A stretch of 64,000 nt of DNA from Bermanella sp034110565 (GTDB lineage Bacteria; Pseudomonadota; Gammaproteobacteria; Pseudomonadales; Oceanobacteraceae), in assembly GCA_034110565.1 (NCBI GenBank), contig JAWUYY010000008.1, forward strand, positions 77,788 through 141,787, written 5' to 3'. This document shows, piece after piece, positions 1 to 8,856 of this stretch. Position 1 is the first letter of the stretch; every line of letters begins with the position of its first letter. Under the pieces are notes generated by a model. The model saw only the letters and a list, made by a program, of their open reading frames with translations. It made no database searches and was not told the origin of the DNA. The position numbers and the translations under genes are program-made.

Positions 1-90
1 TAGGTGATTAGGCTCCGTCCAATACGGAAGATTCCAGCGTTTCGAATCTTTCACTTCATTAGCTGGTATACGCTCACGGCGTTCGGTCAT
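1..90 (-). CDS. fliH: FliH flagellar export ATPase regulator, N-terminal fragment
   Basis: A reading frame begins with ATG at 90 and runs off the left edge, giving about 30 residues that start MTERRERIPANEVKDS and include the segment RWNLPYWTEP. The family's FliH N-terminus carries a similar Trp/Pro-rich patch, and fliH normally follows fliG. FliH binds the FliI export ATPase and delivers it to the flagellar export gate. It sits 50 bases downstream of the fliG stop on the same strand, as in the fliEFGHIJ operon. The identification rests on position plus a short N-terminus, so the rest of the gene must lie left of the window. Confidence 0.75.
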   Translation of the reverse strand, partial: MTERRERIPANEVKDSKRWNLPYWTEPNHL

Positions 91-139
91 GGTTACTGCA
101 CTCTAGAAAAACAATTTCATTTAAATATGGCAGCCTAAG

Positions 140-1207
140 CTAAACCATCTGCTCGCCACCTGCACCACCCAGTACAATTTCACCCGCATCGGCCATTCGA
201 CGTGCAATGGTAAGGACTTCTTTTTGTGCGCCTTCCACTTCACTCACTTTAACCGGCCCTTTCGCTTCTAAATCGTCACGTAGCAATTCTGCAGCTCGTT
301 TCGACATGTTGCGGAAAATTTTCTCTTTAAGATCTTCATCTGCACCTTTCAATGCAATGGTTAGTAGATCACCTGATACTTCTCGTAGTAAGGCTTGAAT
401 GCCTCGGTCATCCACTTCGTTGAGATTCTCAAATACAAACATAAGATCTTGAATTTGTATGCCCAACTCTTCATCCACTTCTTTAATCTGATCAAGTAGC
501 TCGCCACTTAAGGTGCTATCTAGGTTATTAATAATACCTGCGGATACTTTCACACCACCCATTGCCGTGGTTTGCTGACCTTGATTACCCGAGAATTGTT
601 TCTCAAGAATATCATTGAGTTCTTGCAGTGCGGCTGGTTGCACTGCTTGCAATGAGGCAACACGCATCATGATATCTAAGCGTACTTTTTCATCAAAGTT
701 ATACAAAATTTCAGCCGCTTGATCGCTCTCTAAATACGCAATAACAATAGCTTGTATTTGTGGATGCTCATGACGGATGACGTCTGCCACCGCTCGACTT
801 TCCATCCATTTTAAGGTGTCTAAACCTGTGGTATTACCTCCTAACAAAATACGATCAATTAGACCGCCCGCCTTATCAGCCCCCAGTGCTTGGGTGAGCA
901 TATTACGGATGTATTCATCCGCGCCTAAACCAAGGCCCGTTTGCCCTGATAAGCTATCGAGAAATTCGGCCACCACCCCTTCGACTTGGGATTGCGTAAT
1001 ATCTTTCAACTGGGCCATTGTTGCACCGACGGCCTGCACTTCTTTTGGCCCTAGATGCTTAAGTAATTCTGCCGCATCTTTTTCACCTAAGCTCATTAAC
1101 AAAATAGCGGCACGCTGCTTGTGATCTAAGCTAGCAAGCTCACCTTTAGGTGCAGGCACCGGTGGTTGTGCTTGCTCCGGATTTGGATTTTTATCATCCT
1201 TCGGCAT
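140..1207 (-). CDS. fliG: Flagellar motor switch protein FliG
   Basis: FliG is the rotor protein of the C-ring: it joins the MS-ring (FliF) to FliM and takes torque from the MotAB stator. The 355-residue product has the family's three parts. The N-terminal domain starts after a Pro-rich extension of about 25 residues (KQRAAILLMSLGEKDAAELL). The middle domain contains the EHPQ motif (RHEHPQIQAIVIAYL). The C-terminal domain has the charged torque helix (DDRGIQALLREV, then KIFRNMSKRAAELLRDDLE). The start overlaps the fliF stop by 14 bases, implying translational coupling. The N-terminal extension before the conserved region is somewhat longer than usual. Confidence 0.97.
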   Translation of the reverse strand: MPKDDKNPNPEQAQPPVPAPKGELASLDHKQRAAILLMSLGEKDAAELLKHLGPKEVQAVGATMAQLKDITQSQVEGVVAEFLDSLSGQTGLGLGADEYIRNMLTQALGADKAGGLIDRILLGGNTTGLDTLKWMESRAVADVIRHEHPQIQAIVIAYLESDQAAEILYNFDEKVRLDIMMRVASLQAVQPAALQELNDILEKQFSGNQGQQTTAMGGVKVSAGIINNLDSTLSGELLDQIKEVDEELGIQIQDLMFVFENLNEVDDRGIQALLREVSGDLLTIALKGADEDLKEKIFRNMSKRAAELLRDDLEAKGPVKVSEVEGAQKEVLTIARRMADAGEIVLGGAGGEQMV

Positions 1208-2939
1208 TGTTCACCCATTTCTTAAATGCTTGCGCCACCCTAGCAGGGTCTTCTGCTATGAGACCTTTAAGTGCATCCAACTGACGCTCGAAACCTTCGC
1301 TGGCCCCTGGGAGTAAGAATTCATCAGCACCCGCTAATGTCACCTTATCATCACCAAAGAGGTCATCACCATTACCAAGCTCGTCCAATTCTCCTTCGAT
1401 TTCTGCATTCTCGTCCATTTTGCCACGTTCGATAAGGTTGCGAACAATGGGACGAATCACACCAAAAATCACGATCAATAAGAACAGACCAGCCAGTACT
1501 TGTTTAACAATTTCCCAGAACCAAGGCTGACGCCAGAAATCGGGCTCACCTAGTTCTTGTGGTCCCCCTAAGAAGGCACTGTTGATCACACTAACACTGT
1601 CTCCACGGGCGGCACTAAAGCCCACTGAATCTTTCACTAATAGCTCAAGGCGAGTTAATTCTTCTGCGGTCCAGGTGACCGTTTCAGTGACACCGGTTTC
1701 CGGATTTACCCTAGAGCGATCATTCACGGCAACAGACACGGTTACTCGGCGCACTTGACCTACCTGATGCTGAGTATGGCTCAAAGTTCGGTCAACTTCA
1801 TAGTTGCGTGTTGCTTCACTACGACGTTCAATGGGTTGAGGCTTAGGTTCGCCGTCTGCACCAACCTCCTCTGGCACCTCTGCAGCCCCCGGCGGCTGGT
1901 TTGATAATGCTCCAGGCACACCACCGTCAACCTTGTTTAGACTTTCTTCATCTAAGGTCTGCTCGCTACGTAAAGCGATTAAATCTGGGTTATAAAGCTC
2001 TTGTGTCTGCTCTACTGAGGTGAAATCTAAATCGGCAGTGACTTCTGCTTGGAAATTCTCAGCGCCTAGAACGGGCTCTAAAATTCGTTGTACACGCTGA
2101 TTTAGATTGTCTTCAAGCTTGCGCGTAAATTCGTATTGCTTAGCGGCCAATAGATCCCCTGAATTCTTGTCATCTTTACTAAGCAGGTTACCTTTTTGGT
2201 CCACGAGTGTGACGTTTTCAACGGGTAACTCAGGGATACTGCTGGCCACTAAGTTAATAATTGCTTCTGCTTGGTCCCTTTTAAGACCTTTGCCACCGTA
2301 GATTTCTAAAAATACCGACGCTCTGGGCTCACGATCATCGCGAACAAATACAGATTGCTTAGGTAACGCTAAATGGACCCGCGCATTACGCACACTTTGC
2401 AAGCTAGAAATAGTTCGAGCTAACTCGCCTTCTAAACCACGCCGATAACGCGCACTTTCTATGAATTGACTTGTACCTAACCCTTGCTCTCTATCTAATA
2501 ATTCTAACCCGACGGTGTCATCCACTTCAGCCAACACTGGGGCTAGGGCAAGACGGGCTTCATGAATATTGGCTTCGGGAACAGTAACAATACCGGTAGT
2601 GGGATTAATACGATAATCGATACCGGTTTGATCTAATATGGAGAGAATTTCTTTAGCATTAAAATCTTCAAGGTTACTAATCAGTGCGCGGTATTGTGTT
2701 TCTTGTGACCAGATCACCACCCCAATACCCAATGCGAGCAAACCTGCAAAACCCATTAAAAGTGCTACTTGACGCACAATTGTGAGCTTATTAAAGCCCA
2801 TCATAATAGGGTTTATTTCACTGGCATCCATGGCCTCTGGCAGAGTGTCATTAAAACTATCTGCAGACTCTCCGACATTAGGATCAGATTCTGATGGGAA
2901 ATTCTCCCCTGTTTCTGCCGGTACGTTGTCTGTGGCCAT
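1194..2939 (-). CDS. fliF: Flagellar MS-ring protein FliF
   Basis: FliF forms the membrane-embedded MS-ring on which the basal body is built. The 581-residue protein has an N-terminal membrane helix (about residues 55-77, VALLMGFAGLLALGIGVVIW) and the YscJ/FliF ring-building region (ALISNLEDFNAKEILSILDQ onwards). A periplasmic loop rich in Pro/Glu follows (about 335-375), then a second membrane helix (about 475-497) and a cytoplasmic acidic tail that would bind FliG. Length is normal. It lies 58 bases downstream of fliE and overlaps fliG. I see no separate promoter, so it should be expressed from the fliE promoter. Confidence 0.97.
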   Translation of the reverse strand: MATDNVPAETGENFPSESDPNVGESADSFNDTLPEAMDASEINPIMMGFNKLTIVRQVALLMGFAGLLALGIGVVIWSQETQYRALISNLEDFNAKEILSILDQTGIDYRINPTTGIVTVPEANIHEARLALAPVLAEVDDTVGLELLDREQGLGTSQFIESARYRRGLEGELARTISSLQSVRNARVHLALPKQSVFVRDDREPRASVFLEIYGGKGLKRDQAEAIINLVASSIPELPVENVTLVDQKGNLLSKDDKNSGDLLAAKQYEFTRKLEDNLNQRVQRILEPVLGAENFQAEVTADLDFTSVEQTQELYNPDLIALRSEQTLDEESLNKVDGGVPGALSNQPPGAAEVPEEVGADGEPKPQPIERRSEATRNYEVDRTLSHTQHQVGQVRRVTVSVAVNDRSRVNPETGVTETVTWTAEELTRLELLVKDSVGFSAARGDSVSVINSAFLGGPQELGEPDFWRQPWFWEIVKQVLAGLFLLIVIFGVIRPIVRNLIERGKMDENAEIEGELDELGNGDDLFGDDKVTLAGADEFLLPGASEGFERQLDALKGLIAEDPARVAQAFKKWVNNAEG

Positions 2940-2997
2940 GTTGAGGTAACCCTAACTACGGTTGTCTAAAATTTAAAAAAGATGCGGAATAAATTGC

Positions 2998-3393
2998 CTA
3001 GACAGGCATATTCATAATGTCTTGGTAGGCATCTACTAATTTGTTACGCACTTCTTTCATAGCATCAAATGATACACTGGCTTTTTGCGCCGCAATCATA
3101 ACTTCAGGTAAATCCACCATAGGATCACCTTTTTCAAAACGCGTACGCAACTCGGAACTTTTCATTTGCTGATCGTTTACATTGTTAATAGCATTACCAA
3201 ACATGGTTCTAAAATCAGGTACATTGGGATCCGCCTGAATGTTTGGATAATTTGCACTTTGCTCTTGCAGCTTATCCACTTCTTCGGTTAATCGGTCCGC
3301 AGCGGATTGCTCTACCTGATTCGGCTCTTGTATTTGAGAGCGAACCTGACGCAATTGGGATAGGACACTGTTAATGTCTGCTCTATCAACCAT
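2998..3393 (-). CDS. fliE: Flagellar hook-basal body protein FliE
   Basis: FliE is the small periplasmic adaptor between the MS-ring and the rod and an early export substrate. The C-terminal half shows the family signature (SVSFDAMKEVRNKLVDAYQDIMNMPV), ending with the usual short hydrophobic tail. At 131 residues it is somewhat longer than the usual 100-115; the extra length is a Gln-rich N-terminus. The start has a good ribosome site (GAGGTGAAAT just upstream). It is the first gene of the fliEFGH unit and has a sigma-54-like promoter at 3505-3522 and a hairpin-rich leader at 3414-3451. Confidence 0.93.
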   Translation of the reverse strand: MVDRADINSVLSQLRQVRSQIQEPNQVEQSAADRLTEEVDKLQEQSANYPNIQADPNVPDFRTMFGNAINNVNDQQMKSSELRTRFEKGDPMVDLPEVMIAAQKASVSFDAMKEVRNKLVDAYQDIMNMPV

Positions 3394-3413
3394 ATTTCAC
3401 CTCATTACGTTGT

Positions 3414-3451
3414 CTGCCAAAAAAATGCCATCCGTTGGCAGCTTCCCTGCC
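3414..3451 (-). promoter_or_regulatory. Attenuator-like leader of the fliE operon
   Basis: Read on the minus strand, four complementary segments occur in order: GGCAG (3451-3447), CTGCCA (3441-3436), TGGCA (3430-3426) followed by seven T, and TGGCAG (3419-3414). Segment 2 can pair with 1, 3 or 4. The 2:3 hairpin plus T-run looks like a small intrinsic terminator; the 1:2 or 2:4 pairings would prevent it. It lies between the sigma-54-like promoter and the fliE start. Function is inferred from pairing only; the stems are short (5-6 bp). Confidence 0.4.
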
Positions 3452-3504
3452 TTAACGTCCTTGTTAGACGTCTTCCTGACATTTTTTCCATTCGTTTGTG
3501 TTAA

Positions 3505-3522
3505 TTGCATAACGCAGGCCAA
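3505..3522 (-). promoter_or_regulatory. Sigma-54-type promoter for fliEFG
   Basis: On the minus strand the sequence TTGGCCTGCGTTATGCA has the GG and GC dinucleotides exactly 10 bases apart that define the -24/-12 class. The -12 element (ATGCA) and -24 element (TTGGCC) each match the consensus partly. In Pseudomonas the corresponding operon is FleQ- and sigma-54-dependent. It lies about 115 bases upstream of the fliE start and just after the fleR stop. Confidence 0.6.
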
Positions 3523-3545
3523 TTAAGTACAAAGTGGTATCTTTT

Positions 3546-4943
3546 CTACATCATTAAATTGGATTGAATATCGATGCCTTGATCACGCATTTGTGCCATC
3601 TTATAACGCAGCGTTCGCGGACTAATACCTAACTTCTCTGCCGCACGCTTTTTATTTTTTTCATGTTTGAGTGCATCTAAAATCAAGGTGTATTCACGCT
3701 GTTTTAAATTATCGCCTAAGCCATCCGCAGGCTGAGATGGCGCAGCCATTTCAGCGGACACCGGCATATCTAAACCTTGAAATGGATTCGCCGATTGCTC
3801 TGGTACATCTACCTCTAAATTCAAAACGATGTCACTTGCGGTAATGCTATGGCCTGATTGAATAATCAAGGCGCGCTGAATAACATTATCTAACTCTCGA
3901 ACATTGCCAGGCCAGCTATACAGCTGCAATTTTTTCTGTGCACTTTCATCAAAAATAAGTGCCGATTTATTTTGTTTTTTACAGTGCTTATGCAGAAGTC
4001 GTTCTGCAATTGGCAGTAAATCTTGTGGACGTTGACGTAAAGATTTCCACTGCAACGGAAACACACTCAAGCGATAGTACAAATCTTCACGGAATTTTTT
4101 CTCATTAACATATTCCATTAAATTACGGTTTGTCGTTGCTAAAATACGCACATCTAGCTGAATGGTTTTACGACCGCCTAAACGCTCTACTTCACGCTCT
4201 TGTAAGACTCTTAATAGCTTTGCTTGCAGCCCTACTTCCATCTCACTTATTTCATCCAGTAATAAGGTTCCCCCTTGAGCTTGCTCGAATTTACCAGGCA
4301 TGCTTGCATAAGCACCTGTAAACGCGCCTTTCTCATATCCAAACAAGGTAGATTCAAGCATATTCTCAGGTATTGCCGCACAATTAATGGCGATAAATGG
4401 ACCATCCTTACGCGGGCTATTTTGATGAATATAACGAGCCAATACTTCTTTACCTGTACCGCTTTCACCACTTATCAATACAGTGGCTTCACTGCTGGCG
4501 ACTTGCTGGGCTAACTTAAGTAATGCGCGACTTGAAGGCTCCTGCGCAACGGGATCATTACTCTTAGTTTGATCACTTGATTGATGACGAAATTGATTAA
4601 CCGTTTCAACCAACACATTCACTTCAAATGGTTTAACTAAGTAATCCATGGCTCCTTGCTGAATAGCCTGTACTGCTTTTTCAACTTCACCAAAAGCAGT
4701 CATCAACACCACAGGAATAGCAGGATATTGACTTTTAACATGATTGAGTAAATCAAAACCTGATAATACTCCCATGCTGATATCCGATAAAATCATGTCC
4801 ACTGATTGTTTTTTCAAAAACACAATGGCATCTTCAGCACTACTGGCTTCAAATGTTTGTATTTTTTGTAATTGCAAAGTATCCACTATGGCCTCTCGCA
4901 ATTGACTATCATCTTCAACGATTAACATTTTAAAATGATTCAC
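3546..4943 (-). CDS. fleR: Sigma-54-dependent flagellar response regulator FleR
   Basis: FleR is the second-tier flagellar activator; phosphorylated by FleS, it drives sigma-54 transcription of basal body and hook genes. The protein has a receiver domain (MLIVEDDSQ, acceptor Asp about residue 54 in MILSDISMG). Next comes an AAA+ sigma-54 activation domain with Walker A (GESGTGKE) and the sigma-54-contacting GAFTGA loop. It ends in a Fis-type helix-turn-helix (AAEKLGISPRTLRYKM). I place the start at the GTG at 4943, which has GGAG seven bases upstream; an ATG at 4928 is the alternative. A longer frame reaching 5006 is unlikely because it lies inside fleS. The gene overlaps the fleS end by 14 bases. 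Confidence 0.93.
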   Translation of the reverse strand: MNHFKMLIVEDDSQLREAIVDTLQLQKIQTFEASSAEDAIVFLKKQSVDMILSDISMGVLSGFDLLNHVKSQYPAIPVVLMTAFGEVEKAVQAIQQGAMDYLVKPFEVNVLVETVNQFRHQSSDQTKSNDPVAQEPSSRALLKLAQQVASSEATVLISGESGTGKEVLARYIHQNSPRKDGPFIAINCAAIPENMLESTLFGYEKGAFTGAYASMPGKFEQAQGGTLLLDEISEMEVGLQAKLLRVLQEREVERLGGRKTIQLDVRILATTNRNLMEYVNEKKFREDLYYRLSVFPLQWKSLRQRPQDLLPIAERLLHKHCKKQNKSALIFDESAQKKLQLYSWPGNVRELDNVIQRALIIQSGHSITASDIVLNLEVDVPEQSANPFQGLDMPVSAEMAAPSQPADGLGDNLKQREYTLILDALKHEKNKKRAAEKLGISPRTLRYKMAQMRDQGIDIQSNLMM

Positions 4944-6153
4944 TGTCCATCTCCTTATTGACTGCTTGATGGCTAATTGGCAACGACATAACAAAACAGG
5001 CGCCACCTTGTTTTTGATTAAAAAAGCTTAATTTTCCGTAGTGTGCTCGTACCACTGCATTGACCACAGGTAATCCTAGGCCTGTGCCATTACTTTTTGT
5101 GGTGTAGAACGGCTCTGTGATTTTTTCTTTGGCATTAGCGTTCAGGCCTGGTCCGTTATCGCATACCGCTATGGTTAAATAATTATTTTGCTGGCTGATG
5201 TGGACATGGATTTTTGCTTGGGGGACGTGCTCTTCAGCCGCTTCAATACCATTTGATATAAGATTTTGAATGGCGCCAATTAGACTTTCTTGATGACACT
5301 GAATGTGACCTTCTGCATACACACTGCTAATCTCAATTTCAGCCTGATACTGTTTATGCAGGATATTTTTCGACTCACAAATCAATTTTAGTAAGTCATC
5401 TTGTTTTAAACGCTTATTAAGCGGCGCACTACCACGAGCAAATATCAACATATCGCGAACTTGCGCTTCTATGTTTTTTAATTGACGTCCCAATTTTTTT
5501 GAGAATTTAATACGGGTTTGTGCATCAAGCTCATCGCTAGCCAAATGCTGGCTATATAACATGGCGCCGGATAGAGGGGTTCTTACTTGATGAGCAAGAC
5601 TGGCCACCATTTTTCCCATTGCCATTAAACGTTGATGTCTTGCTAGCTTGGCTTGTAAGTCACGTGTTTCTGTTTGGTCTGTCATCAATACGATTTGACC
5701 AGGTTCATTTTCTAAACCTGATGTTTGAATACTTAAGCGTCGTCCATTAATTAAAGAGACTTCATGACCATCATCTTCTCTTGGACGAAAGTATTGACTG
5801 ATCACATCGCGCCATAGTTGACCCTGCAAGCCAGTGTGATTCAACATGGCATGGGCAGCACGATTACTTTCTTGAACGCGACCATTACCATCCAACACCA
5901 CAACACCACCAGGTAATAGCTGAAGTAGGCTGTGCAAGCGATCTGCCAAACGTTCTTTTTCTTTTAATTCTTTCATACGAGCGGCACTGACTTCAGCTAA
6001 CTCACCCGATAAAACATGCACCTGACTTTCTAATTTACTATAACTGTCAGTGAGCTGTTCCGACATTTGATTAAACAGTTCAAATGCTTGACGCAACCCT
6101 TCTTTGGGTTGGATCTCCTGAGGACTCTCAATATAAGACGCCATATACTCCAC
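4930..6153 (-). CDS. fleS: Flagellar sensor histidine kinase FleS
   Basis: FleS is the kinase partner of FleR. It has no membrane segment and is therefore cytoplasmic, like the Pseudomonas protein. Visible parts in order are a coiled-coil N-terminus (about 20-80), a PAS domain (LLQLLPGGVVVLDGNGRVQE), and a dimerisation/phosphoacceptor helix with the H-box (ASLAHQVRTPLSGAMLY). The ATPase domain has N-box LISNGIEAAEEH, G1 CDNGPGLNANAKEK and G2 GTGLGLPVV. The start is a GTG with AGGG seven bases upstream; an ATG three codons later is possible. A sigma-54-type promoter lies 60 bases upstream. Confidence 0.93.
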   Translation of the reverse strand: MEYMASYIESPQEIQPKEGLRQAFELFNQMSEQLTDSYSKLESQVHVLSGELAEVSAARMKELKEKERLADRLHSLLQLLPGGVVVLDGNGRVQESNRAAHAMLNHTGLQGQLWRDVISQYFRPREDDGHEVSLINGRRLSIQTSGLENEPGQIVLMTDQTETRDLQAKLARHQRLMAMGKMVASLAHQVRTPLSGAMLYSQHLASDELDAQTRIKFSKKLGRQLKNIEAQVRDMLIFARGSAPLNKRLKQDDLLKLICESKNILHKQYQAEIEISSVYAEGHIQCHQESLIGAIQNLISNGIEAAEEHVPQAKIHVHISQQNNYLTIAVCDNGPGLNANAKEKITEPFYTTKSNGTGLGLPVVNAVVRAHYGKLSFFNQKQGGACFVMSLPISHQAVNKEMDSESF

Positions 6154-6210
6154 ACCTAAACCCTATAATGAAGCCAAATAAATGACTAAAACGTTTTACT
6201 ATAGTGGTAT

Positions 6211-6229
6211 TGGCAATTTGCGTGCCGCA
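6211..6229 (-). promoter_or_regulatory. Sigma-54-type promoter for fleSR
   Basis: The minus strand reads CGGCACGCAAATTGCC: GGCACG, four bases, then TTGC, with GG and GC 10 bases apart. This is close to the TGGCACG-N4-TTGC consensus. The predicted transcript start is about 48 bases before the fleS start. In Pseudomonas fleSR is a FleQ- and sigma-54-dependent operon, and the arrangement here fits. Confidence 0.75.
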
Positions 6230-6350
6230 TCACATTTTTATAATGACGCAATATATAGCGATGGTTATTTTGATATTAAGGGTATTAAAAATACATGAAT
6301 GAATGGATAAGGTGAGCTCAATTCGATTTAAAAAATAATATAGCAGACAT

Positions 6351-6376
6351 AAAAAAAGCCCTTACGGGCTTTTTTT
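6351..6376. terminator. Rho-independent terminator between fleQ and fleS
   Basis: AAAAAAAGCCC, loop TTAC, GGGCTTTTTTT. The stem is symmetric and can work in both directions. It follows the fleQ stop at 6396 on the minus strand, separating fleQ from fleSR. Confidence 0.9.
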
Positions 6377-6395
6377 ATCAATCATTTAATTTTAA

Positions 6396-7868
6396 CTAAT
6401 CGTCAAACTCTTCTGCGTGTTCTTTTTCTTTACGCTGTAAACCGTATTTACGCATTTTTTCAACTAATGTTGTCCGACGGATTCTTAACTTCTCTGCCGC
6501 TCTGGCTACTACACCACATGCGTCATCCAGTGCTTGCTGAATAAGTGAACGTTCAAGGTTTGTTAAATAATCTTTCAAGTCGATGCCATTTACAGGTAAT
6601 AATGCTGGCGTATCCAAGCCCACTAAGCCTGGCTCACTTGGCAACATAACCGGCTCTTGCATCCGAGTTTCGTCTTCATCCCCTTCATCAACATGACGGA
6701 ATTTTTTCGGAAGCTCAGGCACGCCAATCACACCGTATGGATGCAAAATAGCTAAGCGTTCAACCAAGTTTGCTAATTCACGTACGTTACCATGCCAATC
6801 ATGGCGGCACAGGGACATAATCGCTGCGCTATTAAAACGAATAGAACCTCGTTTTTCGTTTTCCATACGAGATATCAGCTCATTTAATAACAAGGGAATA
6901 TCTTCACGACGATCTCGTAAGGAAGGCACTTCAACAGGAAATACGTTTAAACGATAATACAAATCTTCACGGAAAGTTTCTTCAGCAACCATAGCTTCAA
7001 GATTTTTATGGGTTGCAGCAATGATGCGCACATTAGTATGTAAGGTTTTGGTTCCACCCACTCGCTCGTATGTACGCTCTTGTAAAACTCTTAATAGTTT
7101 CACTTGCATATTAAGGGGCAGATCACCTATTTCATCTAAGAAAAGTGTACCACCTTCGGCCATTTCAAAACGGCCACTACGGGTGGTAATCGCACCGGTA
7201 AAGGCGCCTTTTTCGTGACCAAATAATTCACTTTCAATTAATTCGTTAGGTATCGCACCACAATTGACGGGAACAAAAGGGCCATCACGACGACCACTAT
7301 GATAATGTAAGTTACGTGCCACCACTTCTTTACCCGTGCCACTTTCACCTGTAATCAAAACAGTGACGCTTTTATCCGCCACTTGGTGCATCAGTTCACG
7401 TACGTATTGAATTTGACGACTGGTGCCCACTAAAGAGCGAAATAATTGAACGGGGCGACGCTCACCACGCACACGATTATGAGCAAAGTGCTCACGATAA
7501 ATCTGTGCTCTGTGCAAGCTGTCTAATAATTTATTATAACTTGGAGGCATGCTCACTTGAGCAATAATCGAACGACGGACATCATCAGGTAAGTCGGCGG
7601 GTAAATCTTCATCACCCACATAAATCATGGGCATACCTTTATCCCACTCATTAATTTCACTGAGTAATGTATCAAGAGAAGATTTCTCAGAGCTCCCAAC
7701 AATAAAGGCAACTATATTAGATGCATCACCACTTTTGGTTGCTACATCACGCCAATTTGAGGTGCTACTGTTAAATGATTCTTCGCCTAAAAAATCAAGC
7801 AATACTTGCATGTCATGCTGACGCTGCTCGTTATCATCCACCAACAGGACTTTAATTTCTCGCCACAT
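6396..7868 (-). CDS. fleQ: Master flagellar regulator FleQ (sigma-54 activator)
   Basis: FleQ sits at the top of the polar-flagellum cascade and in Pseudomonas also binds cyclic-di-GMP to switch between motility and matrix genes. The 490-residue product has an N-terminal degenerate receiver (KVLLVDDNEQRQHDMQVLL). The AAA+ domain has Walker A GESGTGKE, the GAFTGA loop and a Walker B-type segment GGTLFLDEIGDLPL. The Fis-type helix-turn-helix is AAEKLRIRRTTLVEKMRKYG. Length matches the family. The start has AAAGG six bases upstream. It stands as its own unit between terminators at 8174-8196 and 6351-6376. The 300-base AT-rich region upstream shows no clear sigma-54 site, consistent with a housekeeping promoter. 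Confidence 0.95.
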   Translation of the reverse strand: MWREIKVLLVDDNEQRQHDMQVLLDFLGEESFNSSTSNWRDVATKSGDASNIVAFIVGSSEKSSLDTLLSEINEWDKGMPMIYVGDEDLPADLPDDVRRSIIAQVSMPPSYNKLLDSLHRAQIYREHFAHNRVRGERRPVQLFRSLVGTSRQIQYVRELMHQVADKSVTVLITGESGTGKEVVARNLHYHSGRRDGPFVPVNCGAIPNELIESELFGHEKGAFTGAITTRSGRFEMAEGGTLFLDEIGDLPLNMQVKLLRVLQERTYERVGGTKTLHTNVRIIAATHKNLEAMVAEETFREDLYYRLNVFPVEVPSLRDRREDIPLLLNELISRMENEKRGSIRFNSAAIMSLCRHDWHGNVRELANLVERLAILHPYGVIGVPELPKKFRHVDEGDEDETRMQEPVMLPSEPGLVGLDTPALLPVNGIDLKDYLTNLERSLIQQALDDACGVVARAAEKLRIRRTTLVEKMRKYGLQRKEKEHAEEFDD

Positions 7869-8173
7869 GGTGCACCTTTACCCCGATTTTTATTGTCATC
7901 ATTTAGTCACTAACTCGCCGTTAATTTGACTAGTTCATTCTAGTTAAGTTGATGAGGACGTTGCGGTCAAATAAATGACGATAAAAATTTTATTGTTATT
8001 ATTTACAAGAAAATGAATGTTTTTCTGTCATTCACCTTGCATTGTCTTATTAGTGACAAAAAAAATGTGACCTGTAAACCATTTTTTTCAAAAAGTTCAA
8101 AAAGAATTTACGCTAATTGATTGTTTTTTAACTATTTAATTCCTACACGCTATATTTCACGGGGATTTTAAGC
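7869..8173. other. AT-rich intergenic region upstream of fleQ
   Basis: About 300 bases without a convincing gene. It is strongly AT-rich, with many T- and A-runs on the minus strand and a short imperfect palindrome near 7930-7945 (ACTAGTTCATTCTAGTT). It probably holds the fleQ promoter, but I could not pick a -35/-10 pair with confidence. Confidence 0.5.
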
Positions 8174-8196
8174 AAAAAGGCCTTGACGGCCTTTTT
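8174..8196. terminator. Rho-independent terminator after fliS
   Basis: AAAAAGGCC, loop TTGAC, GGCCTTTTT, followed by GTTT. It is a symmetric hairpin just past the fliS stop (8218, minus strand), so fliS and fleQ are separate transcripts. Confidence 0.9.
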
Positions 8197-8217
8197 GTTT
8201 ATTTTGGCGATAATAAC

Positions 8218-8661
8218 CTAAACCGATAAATGGTTTTTCGTTGGTTTCGGTTCTAATTTGCCTTGTCCTTTCATATCTTCGTAGCTCCCACGAATCCCTT
8301 CCCAGCCAGATTTCACTTCAGACAACAAGCCCATGACTTCATTGATGATGTCCATATCATTCTTTGTATTCGCTTCGAATAAGCGGCGAGTCATGTAATC
8401 GTATAAACGCTCTAAGTTATCACTGATCTCACCACCGCGTTCGTGATCTAATGATTCTTGTAACGCACAAACAATGTCAATCGCTCGACCTATTTTTTCA
8501 TTTTTAGCAGCAAAATCCTTCTTTTCTATATAGCTTTTAGCCATAGATAATCGAGTTAATGCACCTTCCAACAATAGCTGAATCAATTTATGCGGGTCTG
8601 CTTCCATGACTTCCGTTTGCAAGCTGACCTGACTGTATTCCTTTGCGCCTTTTGTATACAT
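8218..8661 (-). CDS. fliS: Flagellin export chaperone FliS
   Basis: FliS binds the C-terminus of flagellin in the cytoplasm and keeps it unfolded for export. The family opening is present (MYTKGAKEYSQVSLQ, then ADPHKLIQLLLEGAL), as are the later helices with YDYMTRRLFEANTKND. I chose the ATG at 8661, which has GAGGG eight bases upstream. The longer frame begins with a TTG that overlaps this ribosome site. The product is 147 residues, a little longer than the usual 125-135. In many relatives fliS follows fliC/fliD; here the next gene upstream is a divergent TPR-methyltransferase. Confidence 0.92.
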   Translation of the reverse strand: MYTKGAKEYSQVSLQTEVMEADPHKLIQLLLEGALTRLSMAKSYIEKKDFAAKNEKIGRAIDIVCALQESLDHERGGEISDNLERLYDYMTRRLFEANTKNDMDIINEVMGLLSEVKSGWEGIRGSYEDMKGQGKLEPKPTKNHLSV

Positions 8662-8856
8662 ACTTATAACCCTCAATTACTACATAAAGGTAAGCGGCCT
8701 CGATTTCGATATCTTTAACAATTAATTTAATTACCAATGGTCAGCCTACGCCGATCTGACGCTTTGAACATCTAAAGCGGCAATAGACTTCCTCTTTTAT
8801 CCGCTTCTGTACATTTGATCGTTCATTTAAGTTATTGTTTTAAAAGGGTTTTTACT

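Noticed and set aside
8780..8815. Sigma-28-like promoter for fliS on the minus strand (TAAAAGAG then GCCGCTTT)
   Set aside because: The spacing is one base short of the usual and the -10 half fits poorly (GCCGCTTT against GCCGATAA), so I do not list it.
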